The position numbers and the translations under genes were made by a program. From Chitinophagaceae bacterium (lineage in GTDB: Bacteria > Bacteroidota > Bacteroidia > Chitinophagales > Chitinophagaceae), in contig CP065012.1 in assembly GCA_016699815.1 (NCBI GenBank), forward strand, positions 124,001 through 188,000: 64,000 bases of DNA, in the 5' to 3' direction. Of the stretch, positions 51,578-61,507 are shown one piece after another; position 1 is the stretch's first letter; every line of letters begins with the position of its first letter. Below the pieces are notes generated by a model, which saw only the letters and a list, made by a program, of their open reading frames with translations, did not search any database and had not been told where the DNA came from.

Positions 51578-53056
51578 ATGAGCCAAACAATTGATACCAA
51601 TATTAAAACCAATTGGGGACAATTTGGTGTTTTAATCAGCGTGTTTTTTTTCTGGGGATTTGTAGCAGCCAGTAATGACGTACTTATACCAGTGTTTAAA
51701 GAAAAACTGAACTTAACCCAGGTGCAGGCTCAAATGGTATCGTTTGCATTTTATGTGGCCTATTCTGTGGGTTCTATTATCTATTTTATTATTAGCAAAA
51801 TTATTGGGAAAGATCTTTTGAACCGCATTGGGTATAAGAATGGGATTAGTGTTGGTTTAATTGTTTCCGCTTTGGGAACCTTGCTTTTTATACCAGCAGC
51901 AGCAAATGAGTCTTTTGGTTTATTTATAACCGGTTTGTTTATTATTGGGCTTGGCTTTTCGTTGCAACAAACAGCAGCAAACCCACTAGCTATTAATATG
52001 GGCAGTTTAAGTACAGGCTCTCAAAGATTAAGTATGGCCGGCGGTATTAATAATTTGGGAACTACCATTGGTCCGTTAATTGTAAACCTGGCCATTTTTG
52101 GTACGGTTACAGCAGTTGCTGTAGGTTCATTATCTACCGTAAAAACGCCTTATATCTTTTTGGGTGCGGCATTTTTGATTGTAGCGGCAATATTTTATTT
52201 TTCGAAAGTGCCCAATAAATTGCCTACGGTACATGATGATGCGAACGAGCATCCCAATGAAACCGTAATTTTTGACCGTGGCTCCCCTTTTAAGTATCCC
52301 CAACTGGTATTGGGTATGATTGCCATTTTTGTATATGTAGGCGTAGAAGTAAGTACGGCAGCAAACCTTGCTGAATTTATGAAACAGAAATTAGGAACCC
52401 CTACCAGTGGCACTGCGCCCTATATTTCGTTGTTTTGGGCAAGCCTTATGATTGGCCGCTGGACAGCCTCAGTAGATGCTTTTGGTTTAAAACCGAGTTT
52501 GAAAAAAATAATGCAGTTTTTAATGCCGTATATTGCTTTTGGTGTTTTTTTACTGGTAAATGCCATTGCCAAACACGACCTTACCCCATTTTATGTTTAT
52601 GCATTTGTGATATTGGCACTTATTGCAGCTAATATGGTAAGTAAGGGCAACCCGGCAAGGCAGTTACTCATTTTTAGTTTATTTGGAATTGCAGCTTTAC
52701 TGGTAGGCATAATTTCACCAGACTATAATATAAGTGTGTATGCATTTTGTAGCGTGGGTTTGTTTTGCTCTACCCTTTGGCCTTGTATTTTTACACTTTC
52801 TATATCCGGGCTGGGCAAGCAAACCAGCGAAGGCTCTAATTTTTTAATTTTTATGATTTGCGGAGGTGGCTTTATTAGTTTATTGCAGGGTTGGTTATCC
52901 GAAGAACATAATTTAGGCATCAGCATGTCGTATGTAGTAGGTATTGCCTGTTTTGTTTATCTTGCTTACTATGCAATTAAAGCAAAAACGGAATTAAAAA
53001 AACAAGGTATTGACCTGGATAAAATAAGCCAGGAAAATAATAAATCGTCTCATTGA
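51578..53056 (+). CDS. Sugar MFS transporter, FucP/GluP family
   Basis: A 492-aa inner-membrane permease of the fucose/glucose-galactose:H+ symporter type with about 12 TM segments. ATG 51578 was chosen; the frame is open further upstream but adds a poorly conserved hydrophobic extension. Characteristic: FFWGFVAASNDVLIPVFK at the start, QQTAANPLAINMG and NNLGTTIGPL in the middle. The following gene is a ROK sugar kinase, 16 bp downstream, so import and phosphorylation of a hexose are probably coupled. Confidence 0.92.
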   Translation: MSQTIDTNIKTNWGQFGVLISVFFFWGFVAASNDVLIPVFKEKLNLTQVQAQMVSFAFYVAYSVGSIIYFIISKIIGKDLLNRIGYKNGISVGLIVSALGTLLFIPAAANESFGLFITGLFIIGLGFSLQQTAANPLAINMGSLSTGSQRLSMAGGINNLGTTIGPLIVNLAIFGTVTAVAVGSLSTVKTPYIFLGAAFLIVAAIFYFSKVPNKLPTVHDDANEHPNETVIFDRGSPFKYPQLVLGMIAIFVYVGVEVSTAANLAEFMKQKLGTPTSGTAPYISLFWASLMIGRWTASVDAFGLKPSLKKIMQFLMPYIAFGVFLLVNAIAKHDLTPFYVYAFVILALIAANMVSKGNPARQLLIFSLFGIAALLVGIISPDYNISVYAFCSVGLFCSTLWPCIFTLSISGLGKQTSEGSNFLIFMICGGGFISLLQGWLSEEHNLGISMSYVVGIACFVYLAYYAIKAKTELKKQGIDLDKISQENNKSSH

Positions 53057-53072
53057 TAAAAAACGCAACATC

Positions 53073-54026
53073 TTGGATAAAAATTTTGCAGTAGGTATAG
53101 ATATTGGTGGAACCAACACTAAGTTTGGCGTGGTGAACAGAAACGGAGAAATTATTGAACAGGACAGGCTCCTTACAAACGCTTACGAACAGGTAGAAGA
53201 TTTTATAGATGCCTTGCATCAATTGCTCATGCCCATGATAAACCGTGCAGGTGGTGTGGATGCATTTTTGGGAATTGGTATGGGTGCGCCTAATGGTAAT
53301 ATTTATACCGGAACAATTGAATATGCACCAAATTTAAAGTGGAAAGGCATTATACATATTGCACGCCTGATGCAGGAAAAAATAAGCCTGCCAACAAAAC
53401 TTACCAATGATGCCAATGCCGCTGCAATGGGCGAAATGCTTTTTGGCTGCGCCAAAGATTGCCAGCATTTTATTACCATTACTTTAGGAACGGGTGTAGG
53501 CAGTGGTATCGTTATTGATGGAAAAATTGTTGTTGGCCACGATGGCTTTGCCGGCGAACTTGGCCATACCATAATCCGCCCAGGCGGAAGGTTGCATAAA
53601 AGCACAGGTATGAGGGGAAGCCTGGAAACCTATGCCTCTGCAACCGGAGTAAGAGATACTGCTTTGGAAATGCTGCAAAAATATCCAGAAGAAGGCAGCC
53701 TCCTCAGGGACTTTAGTATTAACGACCTTACCAGCAAAACAGTTTACGAATGTGCCATAAGGGGCGATAATATTGCCAACGAAATTTTTGAGTTCACCGG
53801 CGAAATACTGGGTGAATCACTGGCCAATTTTGTTATGTTTTCATCACCGGAAAAAATTGTATTATTTGGCGGCCTCACTAAGGCCGGCGATTTGTTGATG
53901 AAACCTACAAGAAAAGCTATGGAAGCCAATTTGCTACCTATTTTTCAAAATAAAGTAAAACTTATTTTTAGCGAACTCAGGGAAGCTGATGCGGCAATTT
54001 TAGGCGCCAGCGCTTTAGTTTGGTAA
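53073..54026 (+). CDS. ROK-family sugar kinase, zinc cysteines absent
   Basis: A 317-aa ROK kinase, likely a glucokinase. Start is TTG 53073; no ATG lies nearby. It has GIDIGGTNTKFGVV (ATP), LTNDANAAAMGE with catalytic Asp, GTGVGSGIVIDG and GFAGELGHTI. The usual CxCGxxGC zinc motif after GH is replaced by HKSTGMRGS, so the structural zinc appears to be lost. Function probably still hexose kinase, given the adjacent transporter. Confidence 0.9.
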   Translation: MDKNFAVGIDIGGTNTKFGVVNRNGEIIEQDRLLTNAYEQVEDFIDALHQLLMPMINRAGGVDAFLGIGMGAPNGNIYTGTIEYAPNLKWKGIIHIARLMQEKISLPTKLTNDANAAAMGEMLFGCAKDCQHFITITLGTGVGSGIVIDGKIVVGHDGFAGELGHTIIRPGGRLHKSTGMRGSLETYASATGVRDTALEMLQKYPEEGSLLRDFSINDLTSKTVYECAIRGDNIANEIFEFTGEILGESLANFVMFSSPEKIVLFGGLTKAGDLLMKPTRKAMEANLLPIFQNKVKLIFSELREADAAILGASALVW

Positions 54027-54072
54027 ACGGTTCATTTCATTGCATCAATTATTTTTTAAAACCCATGCATTA

Positions 54073-54576
54073 TTATAAGCATTTTGATTCTTCAAAATTG
54101 GGACCGTATAACGATGGTACTTTGTTCCCTGTTGCTCTAAGGTGAGCAATTAGCTCTCCCCTGTGATGATATATGTGATTGTAAAGGAACCCTCTTATTG
54201 CCTGTATTTTGGGTAAAGGGCCAATAAAAACGGCCTCTCCTGCTTTTAGCGTCCAGTTGTTGAAATAATTAGCTTCATCAGAATCTTCTATGGCTTTTTT
54301 TGCTTCGGCAAAATTGATTTCAAATTTTTGAAAAATGTTGGATGATTGGGAAATATCGCCTTTATCATATATATATTTTGCCAAATTAAATTCATCTACA
54401 TTAAATGTTCCCTGGTACCAGGTAAAAATTTCGGCAATATGCGATGCCAGTTCTGCCACCAACCATAACTACGGTTACGGACGATAGTTTAAAGCAGCGT
54501 CAGGAACCATACTCGATAATTTACGGGCATTTTCTGCTTCGTATAAAAATTCACCCATCAATGCTTTCTTTATCAT
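54073..54576 (-). pseudogene. DinB-family gene broken by in-frame stops
   Basis: A DinB/YfiT-like protein of about 167 codons from ATG 54576. The start reads MIKKALMGEF and continues to YRP, then meets TAA (54477-54475) and TAG (54471-54469), and the same frame resumes with a clear DinB segment (ELASHIAEIFTWY) through HIYHHRGELIAHLRATG. In the next frame the gap reads NRSYG, the expected turn of the family, so two small compensating deletions are likely. It could also be a sequence error. An intact downstream frame starts at TTG 54462 but would lack the first helix and His. DinB proteins are metal-dependent, with unknown roles or thiol transfer. Confidence 0.8.
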
Positions 54577-54657
54577 TGTGTTATTTTATTGGGAACGAAT
54601 TTACTCTTTATCTGAAAAAAAACTTGGGAAATTTATAAAAAAATGAAAACGCAGGAA

Positions 54658-55146
54658 TTAATTATTCACTCCTTTAAGTTCGGGTATTTTGTTGCGTAAA
54701 TCATAACCGGTTTCGTAAAAACATTTTAAATTGGCCAGGTAAAAAGTCCATCCTTCCAGGCACCCAATGCGTATATTAAACTTCGACTCTTCATCTGTAG
54801 GTATATTGTGCTGTGTTAAAGTTACCAAAACATGCTCCCCTGTTTCTTTGAGTTGTACATCTACTTTACAATCTCCGGCAAAACTAAATTGAAAAAAATC
54901 TTTCCCGTTTGCCTGCAGTATTTTCCCTTTCTCCATAATATTATACAAATACCATGTCCATTCATAAGTACTACCTGATTGTACACAAATATCGGAACCT
55001 GTTATAGTGTTATTATTTTCTATATAAGTACAGGTTTCCAAAAACCATTTTTCTATTTCACCTGCTTTTGCCCAGGCATTATACATTTCCCCTACTGTGG
55101 ATTTAATGCCGATGGTGATGGTAAAAGAAGTCCAATCCCTGGCCAT
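54658..55146 (-). CDS. AHSA1/SRPBCC domain protein
   Basis: A 162-aa START-like fold protein of the AHSA1 type (GEMYNAWAKAGEIEKWFLE, GSTYEWTWYLYN, ending GWTFYLANLKCFYETGYDLR). Such small Bacteroidota proteins act as ligand-binding or stress proteins; the ligand is unknown. It follows the DUF4199 gene with one base between stop and start, so the two are coupled. Confidence 0.88.
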   Translation of the reverse strand: MARDWTSFTITIGIKSTVGEMYNAWAKAGEIEKWFLETCTYIENNNTITGSDICVQSGSTYEWTWYLYNIMEKGKILQANGKDFFQFSFAGDCKVDVQLKETGEHVLVTLTQHNIPTDEESKFNIRIGCLEGWTFYLANLKCFYETGYDLRNKIPELKGVNN

Positions 55147-55147
55147 C

Positions 55148-55633
55148 TTATTTGTATTTTGTTTTTAAAAATATCATAGCAATTGCGGTAGTGGCCACGC
55201 CAAAAACCATTGCAAAAATGCTGGAATTAATAGCATAGCTTTTATAATTGAAAACGGCTTCTGCTTCTGCGGTGGTCTTATAATAGCCCAGTTCAACCGA
55301 GCGCCTGATTACATTGGGAAAATATTCTGGTGTAATTACGTAAGAAGTTATCCATTGGGTTAACGGACTGAGCAAGGCTATAAATGCAGAAATGATAATG
55401 CCCGAAACCAATCCCTGCTTGTAATTCATATTACCGCTGTAATAATTATTCTTTTTGTTTTTAAGCGCCAAAACCATTACCCATATAGCCGGAATTGCAA
55501 AAAGGTTGGTGAGGTAAAGATGGTAATCAATATACTTGCCATGCAAGCCGCAAAGCTTTTCAAGCACCATCCAAAGCAAGGTCATAATAGTAAAAATAAT
55601 TGCCCATTTAAATTCGATTTTAATATTTTTCAT
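55148..55633 (-). CDS. DUF4199 membrane protein
   Basis: A 161-aa protein with four TM segments (about residues 10-27, 40-57, 72-92 and 132-152) and the Bacteroidota DUF4199 arrangement, including NYYSGNMNYKQGLVSG. Function unknown. Middle gene of the YdeI-like/DUF4199/SRPBCC group. Confidence 0.88.
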   Translation of the reverse strand: MKNIKIEFKWAIIFTIMTLLWMVLEKLCGLHGKYIDYHLYLTNLFAIPAIWVMVLALKNKKNNYYSGNMNYKQGLVSGIIISAFIALLSPLTQWITSYVITPEYFPNVIRRSVELGYYKTTAEAEAVFNYKSYAINSSIFAMVFGVATTAIAMIFLKTKYK

Positions 55634-55649
55634 GCTGTTTTAATTTTAT

Positions 55650-56210
55650 TTATTTGTATTTGTCATTAAGCCCGGCACTGAGCAATATAAGTGGTTTAAT
55701 TTTTTCTAAACGGCTTAGCCTGGTTTGTTCCTGCTTTGCTTCGTTTATGAAAACTATATATTCTTTTTGTTTTCCCGGGGTAAGTTTTTCAAAATTTGCT
55801 TTTAGTTTTTTATTTTTTTGTAATGCGTCCTGCAGTAATTGAGGTACCGGTAAGGCTTTAAATTTTTCAGCCGGTACCTTTAAGCCCTTTTGCTCAATTT
55901 CAATGGCTTCCATAATATATTCTTTAATTTTTTTTTCATCAATCTCTGCTTTTGAAAAAAAACGCCATTGCCTTAATGATTTTGTTTTGCCTTCCTGTGC
56001 ATTTATCAAAACCTTGTATTTGTCTTTTAAAAAAACAGCATTAAAAAACCAAAGAGCAAAATAATTTTTAAAACCACCATAGCTTACTACGTTCCTCCCA
56101 TTGTAAGTAAAAACTTCAGCTCCCCATTTAATACATTTTTCCATGGGCATTTTTGAAATGATAGCTTCCAATAGAGCAATCTCCTTTTCCCATTTTTTGT
56201 TGCTAAGCAT
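55650..56210 (-). CDS. YdeI/OmpD-associated family protein
   Basis: A 186-aa protein with a DUF1801-like N-terminal domain (KWGAEVFTYNGRNVVSYGGFKNYFALWFF) and a C-terminal bacteriocin-protection/YdeI segment (LTPGKQKEYIVFINEAKQEQTRLSRLEKI). Family members are linked to antimicrobial peptide resistance in some bacteria, weakly. First gene of the minus-strand cluster. Confidence 0.9.
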   Translation of the reverse strand: MLSNKKWEKEIALLEAIISKMPMEKCIKWGAEVFTYNGRNVVSYGGFKNYFALWFFNAVFLKDKYKVLINAQEGKTKSLRQWRFFSKAEIDEKKIKEYIMEAIEIEQKGLKVPAEKFKALPVPQLLQDALQKNKKLKANFEKLTPGKQKEYIVFINEAKQEQTRLSRLEKIKPLILLSAGLNDKYK

Positions 56211-56694
56211 TTCAGTTTTTCTATTTATTATTATTAGCCTGGTTTGTTTTTATCTAAAGTACAATATTGAAAATGCTGCACCCATTGTAATCTTTATTCG
56301 TTATAAAGATTGACATCCATTTGTACAAAAAACAAAATTTCACCTGTTTAAAAACGCAGCTGTTTTTTAAAATAGTTTATTTTATATGATGCAGTTTTTT
56401 AATGTAAGTTAAATAATCATATTTATAAAATTATAAATAAAACGGAGGTTAAATTTTACAAGTTATTATATTTTATTAAATTATAATATATATTATTTCT
56501 ATGCTTTTTTTCAATTTTACTTTAATATTGCATTATACTTAACCTTATTTTAAGGAAACAGATAGAAATATTTTGCATTGAAAATCATCTTCTTGTAAAA
56601 TATTTTTTTCGGTATATTATTTAAAATAAAAAGTTAGGCAATAGTATATATAATATTGATTAAAAAATAATTATAAGTTTCAGATTAACATACA
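56211..56694. other. AT-rich region between divergent genes
   Basis: About 480 bp, very AT-rich, with no credible gene. It must hold the promoters of the YdeI-like gene and topA. A weak hairpin (TTTAAAAAC...GTTTTTTAAA near 56345-56375) is present, but no transcript reaching it is apparent. Confidence 0.6.
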
Positions 56695-59262
56695 ATGGCC
56701 AAAAATTTAGTGATTGTAGAAAGTCCAGCCAAGGCAAAAACCATTGCCGGCATCCTCGGAAAAGATTTTGAGGTAAAAAGTTGCTTTGGGCATATAAGAG
56801 ACCTGGAGAAAAGCGATATGGGAATTGATATTGCCAATAATTTTACCCCAACTTATATTGTGCCCGCCGAAAAGCTAAAAGTAGTTCAGGAACTTAAATC
56901 TCTTTCCAAAAAAGCCGATGAAGTGTGGCTTGCATCGGATGAGGACCGTGAAGGAGAAAGCATTAGCTGGCACTTGGCCGAGGTATTAAATCTAGACCCA
57001 AAAACAACTAAACGTATTGTATTTCATGAGATTACAAAGCCAGCTATTCAAAATGCCATTTCCAATCCACGTTATATAGATATGAACCTGGTAAATGCCC
57101 AGCAGGCACGCCGGGTTTTAGACAGAATAGTAGGTTTTGAATTAAGCCCTGTACTTTGGCGTAAAATTGGCAGCCAGGGTGGCCTAAGCGCCGGAAGGGT
57201 GCAAAGTGTGGCCGTTAAATTAATTGTGGAAAGAGAAAGAGAAATAAATGCTTTTAATACCATAAGCAGTTTTAAAGTAGAAGCTACACTTGCTGCAAGC
57301 TACTTAAACGACAAGCTCATCAATTTTAAAGCCGAAGGAGAACGCTTTAACCAAAAAGATAATGCAGAGAAATTTCTCCGTTCATGCATTGGAGCTGCGT
57401 ATAAAGTTACGGGTATACAGGTGAGGCCTTCTAAACGCAGCCCGGCAGCGCCATTTACCACCAGTACCCTTCAGCAGGAAGCCAGCCGCAAACTGGGATA
57501 TGGTGTAAGTAAAACAATGATGCTTGCCCAAAAGTTGTACGAAAGCGGTAAAATTACTTACATGCGTACCGATAGCGTAAATTTAAGTGATACAGCAAGA
57601 CAATCTATAAAAAAAGAAATTAGCAAAAAATTTGGCGACAATTATTTACAGGAGCGGTTTTACAAAACCAAATCGGCGGGTGCACAAGAAGCTCACGAAG
57701 CCATTCGGCCTACCTATATAGAAAACCAGCAGGTTGGCGACCCGGAACTTAACCGGCTTTATGAGTTGATATGGAAACGTACCGTAGCCTCTCAAATGAG
57801 TGATGCCGAATTTGAAAAAACTACTGCTAAAATAAATATCAGTACCAATAATGCCGAATTAACGGCAAATGGAGAAGTATTAAGATTTGATGGCTTTTTG
57901 AAATTGTATCTCGAAAGTACCGACGATGAAGATAATGATGAAGAAGCCGTAAGCCGCCTGCCCAATTTAGTTGTGGGACAACAACTGCAATTTGTTCAAC
58001 TTACCGCAACCGAAAAATTTAGCCGCCCTGCTGCAAGATATACCGAAGCCTCGCTGGTAAAAAAGCTGGAAGAGTTGGGCATTGGCAGGCCGAGTACTTA
58101 CGCCCCTACCATTAGTACCATTATAAAAAGAAACTATGTAGTTAAAAAAGATAAAGATGCAGTAAAGCGCAACTTTGTGGTGCTGGTATTAAAAGAAAGT
58201 AATATTAAAATAACCACCGACCTGGAAAATACCGGAGCAGAAAAATCAAAACTCTTCCCTACCGATCTTGGCCTTGTAGTAACCGATTTTTTAAACCAGC
58301 ATTTTACCAATGTAATGGATTATAGTTTTACGGCCGAAATTGAAAAAGACTTTGATGAAATTGCCGAAGGAAAAATGAAGTGGAGTAAAATGGTAAGCGA
58401 TTTTTATGGGCCATTCCACAATGGCGTTGCACATACATTGGAAACAGCAAGCCGTGCAGTAGGCGAACGTGTGCTTGGCGAAAGCGAAGACAAACCGGTA
58501 ATTGCCAGGATGGGAAAGTACGGACCAATGGTACAAATAGGCGCTACAACCGATGACGAAAAACCAAGGTTTGCCAGGTTGAAATATGGCCAAAGTATAG
58601 AAACCATTTCTTTGGAAGAAGCTATGGATTTATTTAAACTTCCCTTAAACCTTGGTGAGCACGAAGGCATGGAAGTATCGGTAAATATTGGCCGTTTTGG
58701 GCCTTATGTAAAATGGGGCGAGCAATTTATTTCTATACCCAAAGGAGAAGAACCTACGGATATGGATTTGCAAAGGGCAATTGAAATTATTGGAGCCAAG
58801 CAAATAGAAGATGCGCCTATAGGGTTTTATGACGATAAACCCATCACTAAAGGCAAAGGCAGGTTTGGGCCATTTATTAAATGGAACAATATGTTTATTA
58901 ATGTTTCTAAGGCCTATAATTTTGATAATTTATCGCAGCAAGAGTGCAATGAACTCATAGAGAAAAAAATTACCAAGGAAGCCAATCGTTTTATTCAGCA
59001 ATGGCCACAGGAAAAAATAGCCATAGAAAATGGCCGCTGGGGCCCGTTCATCCGTTTTGGAAAAAAAATGCTCAAAATTGGGGTGAATAAAGAAGGCAAT
59101 AAATATGCACCTGAAGAATTAGCCTCAATAAGTATTGAAGATGTAAAAAAAATGATTGAAGCAGTTGAGCCAGGCACATTTCAAAAAAAGACGGCTGTTA
59201 AGAAAAAAGCTGCCACTAAAAAAACTTCCCCAAAAGCCGCAAAGAAAGCCACAAAAAGGTAG
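56695..59262 (+). CDS. topA: DNA topoisomerase I
   Basis: A type IA topoisomerase of 855 aa that relaxes negative supercoils. Toprim domain with IVESPAKAKTIAGILG and ASDEDREGESISWHL; catalytic Tyr289 in TYMRTDSVNLS; later repeats of the Topo_C type (GRFGPYVKWG, KGRFGPFIKWN, GRWGPFIRFG). It lacks the Cys4 zinc fingers of E. coli TopA and ends in a Lys/Ala-rich tail (KKKAATKKTSPKAAKKATKR), as in other Bacteroidota. Confidence 0.97.
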   Translation: MAKNLVIVESPAKAKTIAGILGKDFEVKSCFGHIRDLEKSDMGIDIANNFTPTYIVPAEKLKVVQELKSLSKKADEVWLASDEDREGESISWHLAEVLNLDPKTTKRIVFHEITKPAIQNAISNPRYIDMNLVNAQQARRVLDRIVGFELSPVLWRKIGSQGGLSAGRVQSVAVKLIVEREREINAFNTISSFKVEATLAASYLNDKLINFKAEGERFNQKDNAEKFLRSCIGAAYKVTGIQVRPSKRSPAAPFTTSTLQQEASRKLGYGVSKTMMLAQKLYESGKITYMRTDSVNLSDTARQSIKKEISKKFGDNYLQERFYKTKSAGAQEAHEAIRPTYIENQQVGDPELNRLYELIWKRTVASQMSDAEFEKTTAKINISTNNAELTANGEVLRFDGFLKLYLESTDDEDNDEEAVSRLPNLVVGQQLQFVQLTATEKFSRPAARYTEASLVKKLEELGIGRPSTYAPTISTIIKRNYVVKKDKDAVKRNFVVLVLKESNIKITTDLENTGAEKSKLFPTDLGLVVTDFLNQHFTNVMDYSFTAEIEKDFDEIAEGKMKWSKMVSDFYGPFHNGVAHTLETASRAVGERVLGESEDKPVIARMGKYGPMVQIGATTDDEKPRFARLKYGQSIETISLEEAMDLFKLPLNLGEHEGMEVSVNIGRFGPYVKWGEQFISIPKGEEPTDMDLQRAIEIIGAKQIEDAPIGFYDDKPITKGKGRFGPFIKWNNMFINVSKAYNFDNLSQQECNELIEKKITKEANRFIQQWPQEKIAIENGRWGPFIRFGKKMLKIGVNKEGNKYAPEELASISIEDVKKMIEAVEPGTFQKKTAVKKKAATKKTSPKAAKKATKR

Positions 59263-59340
59263 TAAAAAACGTTAATTTACCCAAAACTTCACCGTAAATT
59301 TCCTGCAAATTTAGAGTGTTTTATGCAGGCGTCATTAGGT

Positions 59341-59390
59341 AATTACTGAAAAAAATGTCTCATTTTCAGTAATTTTCCTCAATTTTTTAA
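59341..59390 (+). terminator. Probable topA terminator
   Basis: Perfect 12-bp stem AATTACTGAAAA/TTTTCAGTAATT (59341-59352 with 59363-59374), followed by TTCCTCAATTTTTT. About 80 bp after the topA stop. Confidence 0.7.
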
Positions 59391-59694
59391 ATTCTTTTAG
59401 AAAAAATTTATTCATACTTTTATCAATTGCAATTATTTGATTTTTAATTATTTCCATAAATTATATGTAATTTTATTTCATATTATTTTAGTTTGCTTTT
59501 AAAAATAAATGAATAAAAACTTTTAAATGCGAATAATTTTTTAAAATATTTGTGCCAGCTAAGTAAAACTACTTAGTCTTTTTACAGCTAACCACTGTGT
59601 TTTACCCCAAGCCTCCTTTGACTTACCGTCTCGTCTGATTTATCCTCTGTAGAAACCAACGCTTATTATTTTTATAACTCTAAATCACACGAAG
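59391..59694. other. Leader region of the T9SS gene with a small hairpin
   Basis: About 300 AT-rich bp without a gene. A 7-bp stem CTAAGTA/TACTTAG with an AAAC loop (59559-59576) followed by TCTTTTT lies 118 bp before the T9SS gene; it could be an attenuator or a small terminator. No clear promoter box was found. Confidence 0.45.
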
Positions 59695-61338
59695 ATGAAA
59701 AAGTTTTACTTTACCACATTTGCCATTGCAACCTGTTTATTAACAGGGTACAGCGTAAAAGCTCAATGTAACGGCGTAAAAGGCCCTAACATGTTGGGGG
59801 CAAAAGGCACTTTCAGTACACCGGCTATTACCGTAAACAACAATGCCGCTGCTTGTACACGTTCCGGATCAAATTCATATAACCCTATTGGAAATGTGGG
59901 TAAAGCCCTTAACGGTTGTTCCTCAAATCCAGGAGCTATGAAACCATGCTCTGATTATACTTATACCAGTGCAAGTGGTGGCCTTGGTCCCGAAGGCAGA
60001 TATAGTATTTTAAAAACTATTGGCGATGCTACTGGTGGAAACTGTATTAAAGGTGACTGGCGTGGCCAGGATCACACTGGCGATGGCGGATATTTTATGG
60101 CGGTTAATGGTGCACCAAATTCAAGCACAAGTCCGGTTTTCTATAAAATTAAATCAATTCCCGTATGTGTTGGCGCTACTTATGAATTTTCTGCCTGGGT
60201 AATTAACCTATTGCCTGGTAGTAGCCCTGCTGCAATTCCCGGTTCTGAACCAAATATTTCTTTCAGGGTAAACGGTGTTGTTATTGCTAATAGTGGCCCT
60301 ATTGCTTATCATGCAAATACAACCTGGGTTAAAGTAGGTGGAAGCTTTGTAGCTACAAGCGATACTGTTGACCTCGAAGTAATTAATGCCACAGCAGTGG
60401 CCAGCGGAAATGACTTAGGTATCGATGATATTTCCTTTAACCTTTGCGGTTCCAATATTGCAGTTGCCGAACCTTTACCGGCAAACTTTTGCGAAGGCTC
60501 TACCATAAGCGTTGGTTTTACAGTTACCGATGCCACAGCTTCTAACAAATGGTACCAATGGCAAAAAAGCACCAATGGTGGTACTTCTTTTATCAATGAT
60601 GGTAACCCTGCACAAGCAACATTTATTGGTGCAACTTATATATTAACCAAGCAAATAAGCCAATTGGCTGCCAGCATGAACGGTTATAAATACAGGCTGG
60701 TAGTTGCTACAAGTGAAGCCGGTTTAGTAAACCCCGATTGTGGTTTTTATAACGAATTTACACTTGTTGTACCCACATGTGGCCCTCTTCCTGTAACGCT
60801 TACTTCTTTTAACGGCAAATACAACAATGGTTTAAGTTCGCTTGATTGGTCAACCAGCCAGGAAGTAAACAGTGACAGGTTTGAACTAATGAGGAGCTTT
60901 AACGGTACCGATTTTGTAAAAATTGCTACTATTGAAACCGGAAACAACAGTACTGTTGCAAAGCAATACAAATACGCAGACAGGATAAACGGTCAGGGTT
61001 ATGTTTATTACCGTCTTGCACAAATTGATTTGGACGGTAAAAAAACTTTAAGCAATACCATTCGCTTATCAATGGGAAGCAAAGCCGGTAATTTTGAAGT
61101 ATATCCCAACCCTTTCACCAATAATTTTACGGCTACTTTTAGTGCAGATAAAGCCAATGTTGCCGATTTAAAAATTGCCAACATGAACGGCCAAATAGTT
61201 TATAAAGCAAAAATTAATGTTACCAAAGGAAGCAATGCCGTACAAATGCGTAATATTCCGTCAATACCTTCTGGTTTGTATTATATTACCATTCAAAATG
61301 ACGACCTGGAATACAGAACAAAAGTTCAAAAGTTATAA
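59695..61338 (+). CDS. T9SS-sorted secreted protein
   Basis: A 547-aa secreted protein. Signal peptide to about residue 24 (ends SVKAQ). The N-terminal 250 residues form a jelly-roll-like domain with several Cys (RYSILKTIGDATGGNC, FSAWVINLLPG and ISFNLCG). A PKD/Ig-like region follows (FCEGSTISVGF), then a fibronectin-like repeat (SSLDWSTSQEVNSDRFELMRS) and the C-terminal type A sorting signal from about residue 465 (FEVYPNPFTNNF, ending DDLEYRTKVQKL). It is predicted to be exported by the type IX system and anchored or released at the surface. Function unknown; may bind carbohydrate. Confidence 0.9.
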   Translation: MKKFYFTTFAIATCLLTGYSVKAQCNGVKGPNMLGAKGTFSTPAITVNNNAAACTRSGSNSYNPIGNVGKALNGCSSNPGAMKPCSDYTYTSASGGLGPEGRYSILKTIGDATGGNCIKGDWRGQDHTGDGGYFMAVNGAPNSSTSPVFYKIKSIPVCVGATYEFSAWVINLLPGSSPAAIPGSEPNISFRVNGVVIANSGPIAYHANTTWVKVGGSFVATSDTVDLEVINATAVASGNDLGIDDISFNLCGSNIAVAEPLPANFCEGSTISVGFTVTDATASNKWYQWQKSTNGGTSFINDGNPAQATFIGATYILTKQISQLAASMNGYKYRLVVATSEAGLVNPDCGFYNEFTLVVPTCGPLPVTLTSFNGKYNNGLSSLDWSTSQEVNSDRFELMRSFNGTDFVKIATIETGNNSTVAKQYKYADRINGQGYVYYRLAQIDLDGKKTLSNTIRLSMGSKAGNFEVYPNPFTNNFTATFSADKANVADLKIANMNGQIVYKAKINVTKGSNAVQMRNIPSIPSGLYYITIQNDDLEYRTKVQKL

Positions 61339-61371
61339 TCTCTTTCATCTTCGTTTCGTAAATATAAAATT

Positions 61372-61397
61372 CCGGGAATATAATTCCCGGTTTTTTT
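61372..61397 (+). terminator. Rho-independent terminator
   Basis: Perfect 8-bp stem CCGGGAAT/ATTCCCGG with a 3-nt loop and seven T. Ends the T9SS gene transcript. Confidence 0.9.
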
Positions 61398-61507
61398 ATT
61401 GAGTTTAAGCCTGTTGCCAATTTAAAATATTGATTGCAAAAATCATGATTTGGAATGTGTGTAAAAGTTTGTAATCTTTGTTATTATTCAACTTAAAAAA
61501 AATAAAT

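Noticed and set aside
56345..56375. Hairpin TTTAAAAAC/GTTTTTTAAA as a terminator or small-RNA end
   Set aside because: No transcription unit leads into it and the stem is almost only A-T; too weak to claim.
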